A stretch of DNA of 5,929 nucleotides, from positions 1 to 5,929 of the forward strand of contig JBFWMP010000165.1 of NCBI GenBank assembly GCA_050251575.1, in the 5' to 3' direction. Under the pieces are notes generated by a model. It worked only from the letters and a program-made list of their open reading frames with translations, was not told where the DNA came from and did no database searches. The number at the start of each line of letters is the position of its first letter. The stretch's first letter is position 1. The position numbers and the translations under genes are program-made. Source of the DNA: X23 sp050251575 (GTDB lineage Bacteria > Bacillota > Clostridia > SK-Y3). Shown one piece after another: positions 5,111-5,929 of the stretch.

Positions 5111-5929
5111 CAGCATTATTATTTATTACTTTTTTTGGTTTGATGTTTTTAGGTGTTCCTATCGCGGTATGTTTGGGTTTTGCAGCAATTATTACGATAC
5201 TATATGGGATGAATGTATCTCTGATTATTACGGCTCAGTCAATGTTTAATGGAGTAAACTCATTTCCGCTCATGGCAATTCCTTTTTTTATTTTGGCTGG
5301 AAACCTAATGGGAGAAGGTGGGATATCCAGGAAACTAGTTAACTTTATAAATCTGTTCTTCAGCAGATTTACAGGTGGTTTAGCAATGGTGTCAATTGGT
5401 GCTTCTATGTTTTTTGCCGCTATATCAGGCTCATGTCCTGCGACAACCGCTGCTATAGGTGGCATCATGGTTCCAGAGATGGAGAAAAACGGATATGATA
5501 AGAATTTCGCAGCGGCAACTGCAGCTGCTGCAGGAACCGTTGGGCAGGTTATTCCGCCGAGCATTCCTATGGTGACCTACTGTGTATTGGCAGGTACTTC
5601 GATTAGTACACTCTTTTTGGCGGGAATTGGTCCTGGTATACTGATGGGAACATTTATGATGCTTGTAGCTTATTTTCATGCCCGAAAACATAAAGTTCCG
5701 AAGGTAGTTGAAAAGGTTACAGTAAGAAAATTTTTAGCAGTATTCTTTGATAGCATATGGGCACTTATCATGCCCTTCATTATTCTTGGCGGAATTTATT
5801 CAGGTACATTTACTCCCACAGAGGCAGGTGCTGTTGCTGCTATATATGGATTGATTGTCGGCGTATTTGTTTATAAAGAACTGAAAATCAAGGATATACC
5901 AAAGGTTATTTGCAATTCTGCTGTTGCTG
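5107..5929 (+). CDS. dctM: TRAP transporter large membrane subunit, DctM family (3' end outside the window)
   Basis: An open frame of 274 full codons runs off the right edge, about two thirds of the usual roughly 425 residues. It is the ion-coupled transport channel of the TRAP system. Clear family motifs are FPLMAIPFFILAGNLM (53-68) with GGISRKLV (71-78), the first re-entrant-loop signature SGSCPATTAAIG (107-118), GYDKNFAAATAAAAGTVGQ (129-147), IPPSIPMV (149-156), and SGTFTPTEAGAVAA (232-245). The residue at 110 is Cys where many relatives have Gly or Ser. Many hydrophobic helices are visible. Start ATG 5107 shares ATGA (5107-5110) with the dctQ stop, and GGAGG within 5091-5098 serves as the ribosome binding site, so translation is coupled to dctQ. 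Other genes for tartrate or oxaloacetate metabolism may follow beyond the window. Confidence 0.96.
   Translation, partial: MTALLFITFFGLMFLGVPIAVCLGFAAIITILYGMNVSLIITAQSMFNGVNSFPLMAIPFFILAGNLMGEGGISRKLVNFINLFFSRFTGGLAMVSIGASMFFAAISGSCPATTAAIGGIMVPEMEKNGYDKNFAAATAAAAGTVGQVIPPSIPMVTYCVLAGTSISTLFLAGIGPGILMGTFMMLVAYFHARKHKVPKVVEKVTVRKFLAVFFDSIWALIMPFIILGGIYSGTFTPTEAGAVAAIYGLIVGVFVYKELKIKDIPKVICNSAVA

Noticed and set aside
5235..5691. Two overlapping minus-strand ORFs within dctM
   Set aside because: Both are antisense to clear DctM motifs on the + strand; the Ala- and Cys/Ser-rich translations reflect the conserved coding frame opposite.
1..5929. CRISPR arrays, tRNA or rRNA genes, insertion sequences, defence systems
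   Set aside because: No regularly spaced repeats, tRNA-like cloverleaf, transposase or nuclease motifs were seen by eye on either strand.

Overview
The window looks like chromosomal DNA from an anaerobic, low-GC Gram-positive bacterium, most likely a clostridial Firmicute. Signs of this are AT-rich intergenic DNA, strong AGGAGG-type ribosome binding sites, sigma-A-like promoters (TTGACA/TATAAT type), long intrinsic terminators, a lipoprotein-type binding protein and oxygen-sensitive Fe-S enzyme families. All supported genes are on the + strand. The species cannot be named from the sequence alone.

Layout: (1) positions 1-340 hold the 3' end of a metallo-beta-lactamase-fold hydrolase, closed by a long hairpin terminator (354-400). 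(2) Positions 401-720 hold a doubtful 63-codon ORF (420-611) and the promoter/operator region of the next gene. (3) Positions 721-1365 encode a GntR-family, FCD-domain transcription regulator, closed by a very strong bidirectional-type terminator (1403-1455). (4) Positions 1456-1726 are a control region with a near-ideal promoter (TTGACA-17-TAATAT) and several palindromes. (5) Positions 1727-3231 encode the two subunits of an L(+)-tartrate dehydratase (ttdA, ttdB), overlapping by 4 nt. (6) Positions 3263-4309 encode a TRAP-transporter substrate-binding lipoprotein (DctP family). (7) Positions 4310-4615 are a 306-nt gap with a long imperfect hairpin and a possible internal promoter. (8) Positions 4616-5929 encode the TRAP membrane subunits DctQ and DctM, overlapping by 4 nt; DctM runs off the right edge.

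How it fits together: the binding protein would capture a C4 hydroxy-dicarboxylate, presumably L-tartrate, outside the cell. DctQM would import it with a sodium or proton gradient, and TtdAB would dehydrate it to oxaloacetate. The FCD regulator is the likely local switch: its own promoter and the ttd promoter share an exact 12-bp word (in opposite orientation) just downstream of the predicted start sites. Pairing TtdAB with a TRAP importer and a GntR/FCD regulator differs from the E. coli arrangement of a tartrate/succinate antiporter (TtdT) and a LysR-type regulator (TtdR). The enzyme assignment rests on strong motif-level resemblance; the transporter's substrate and the operator are inferences.
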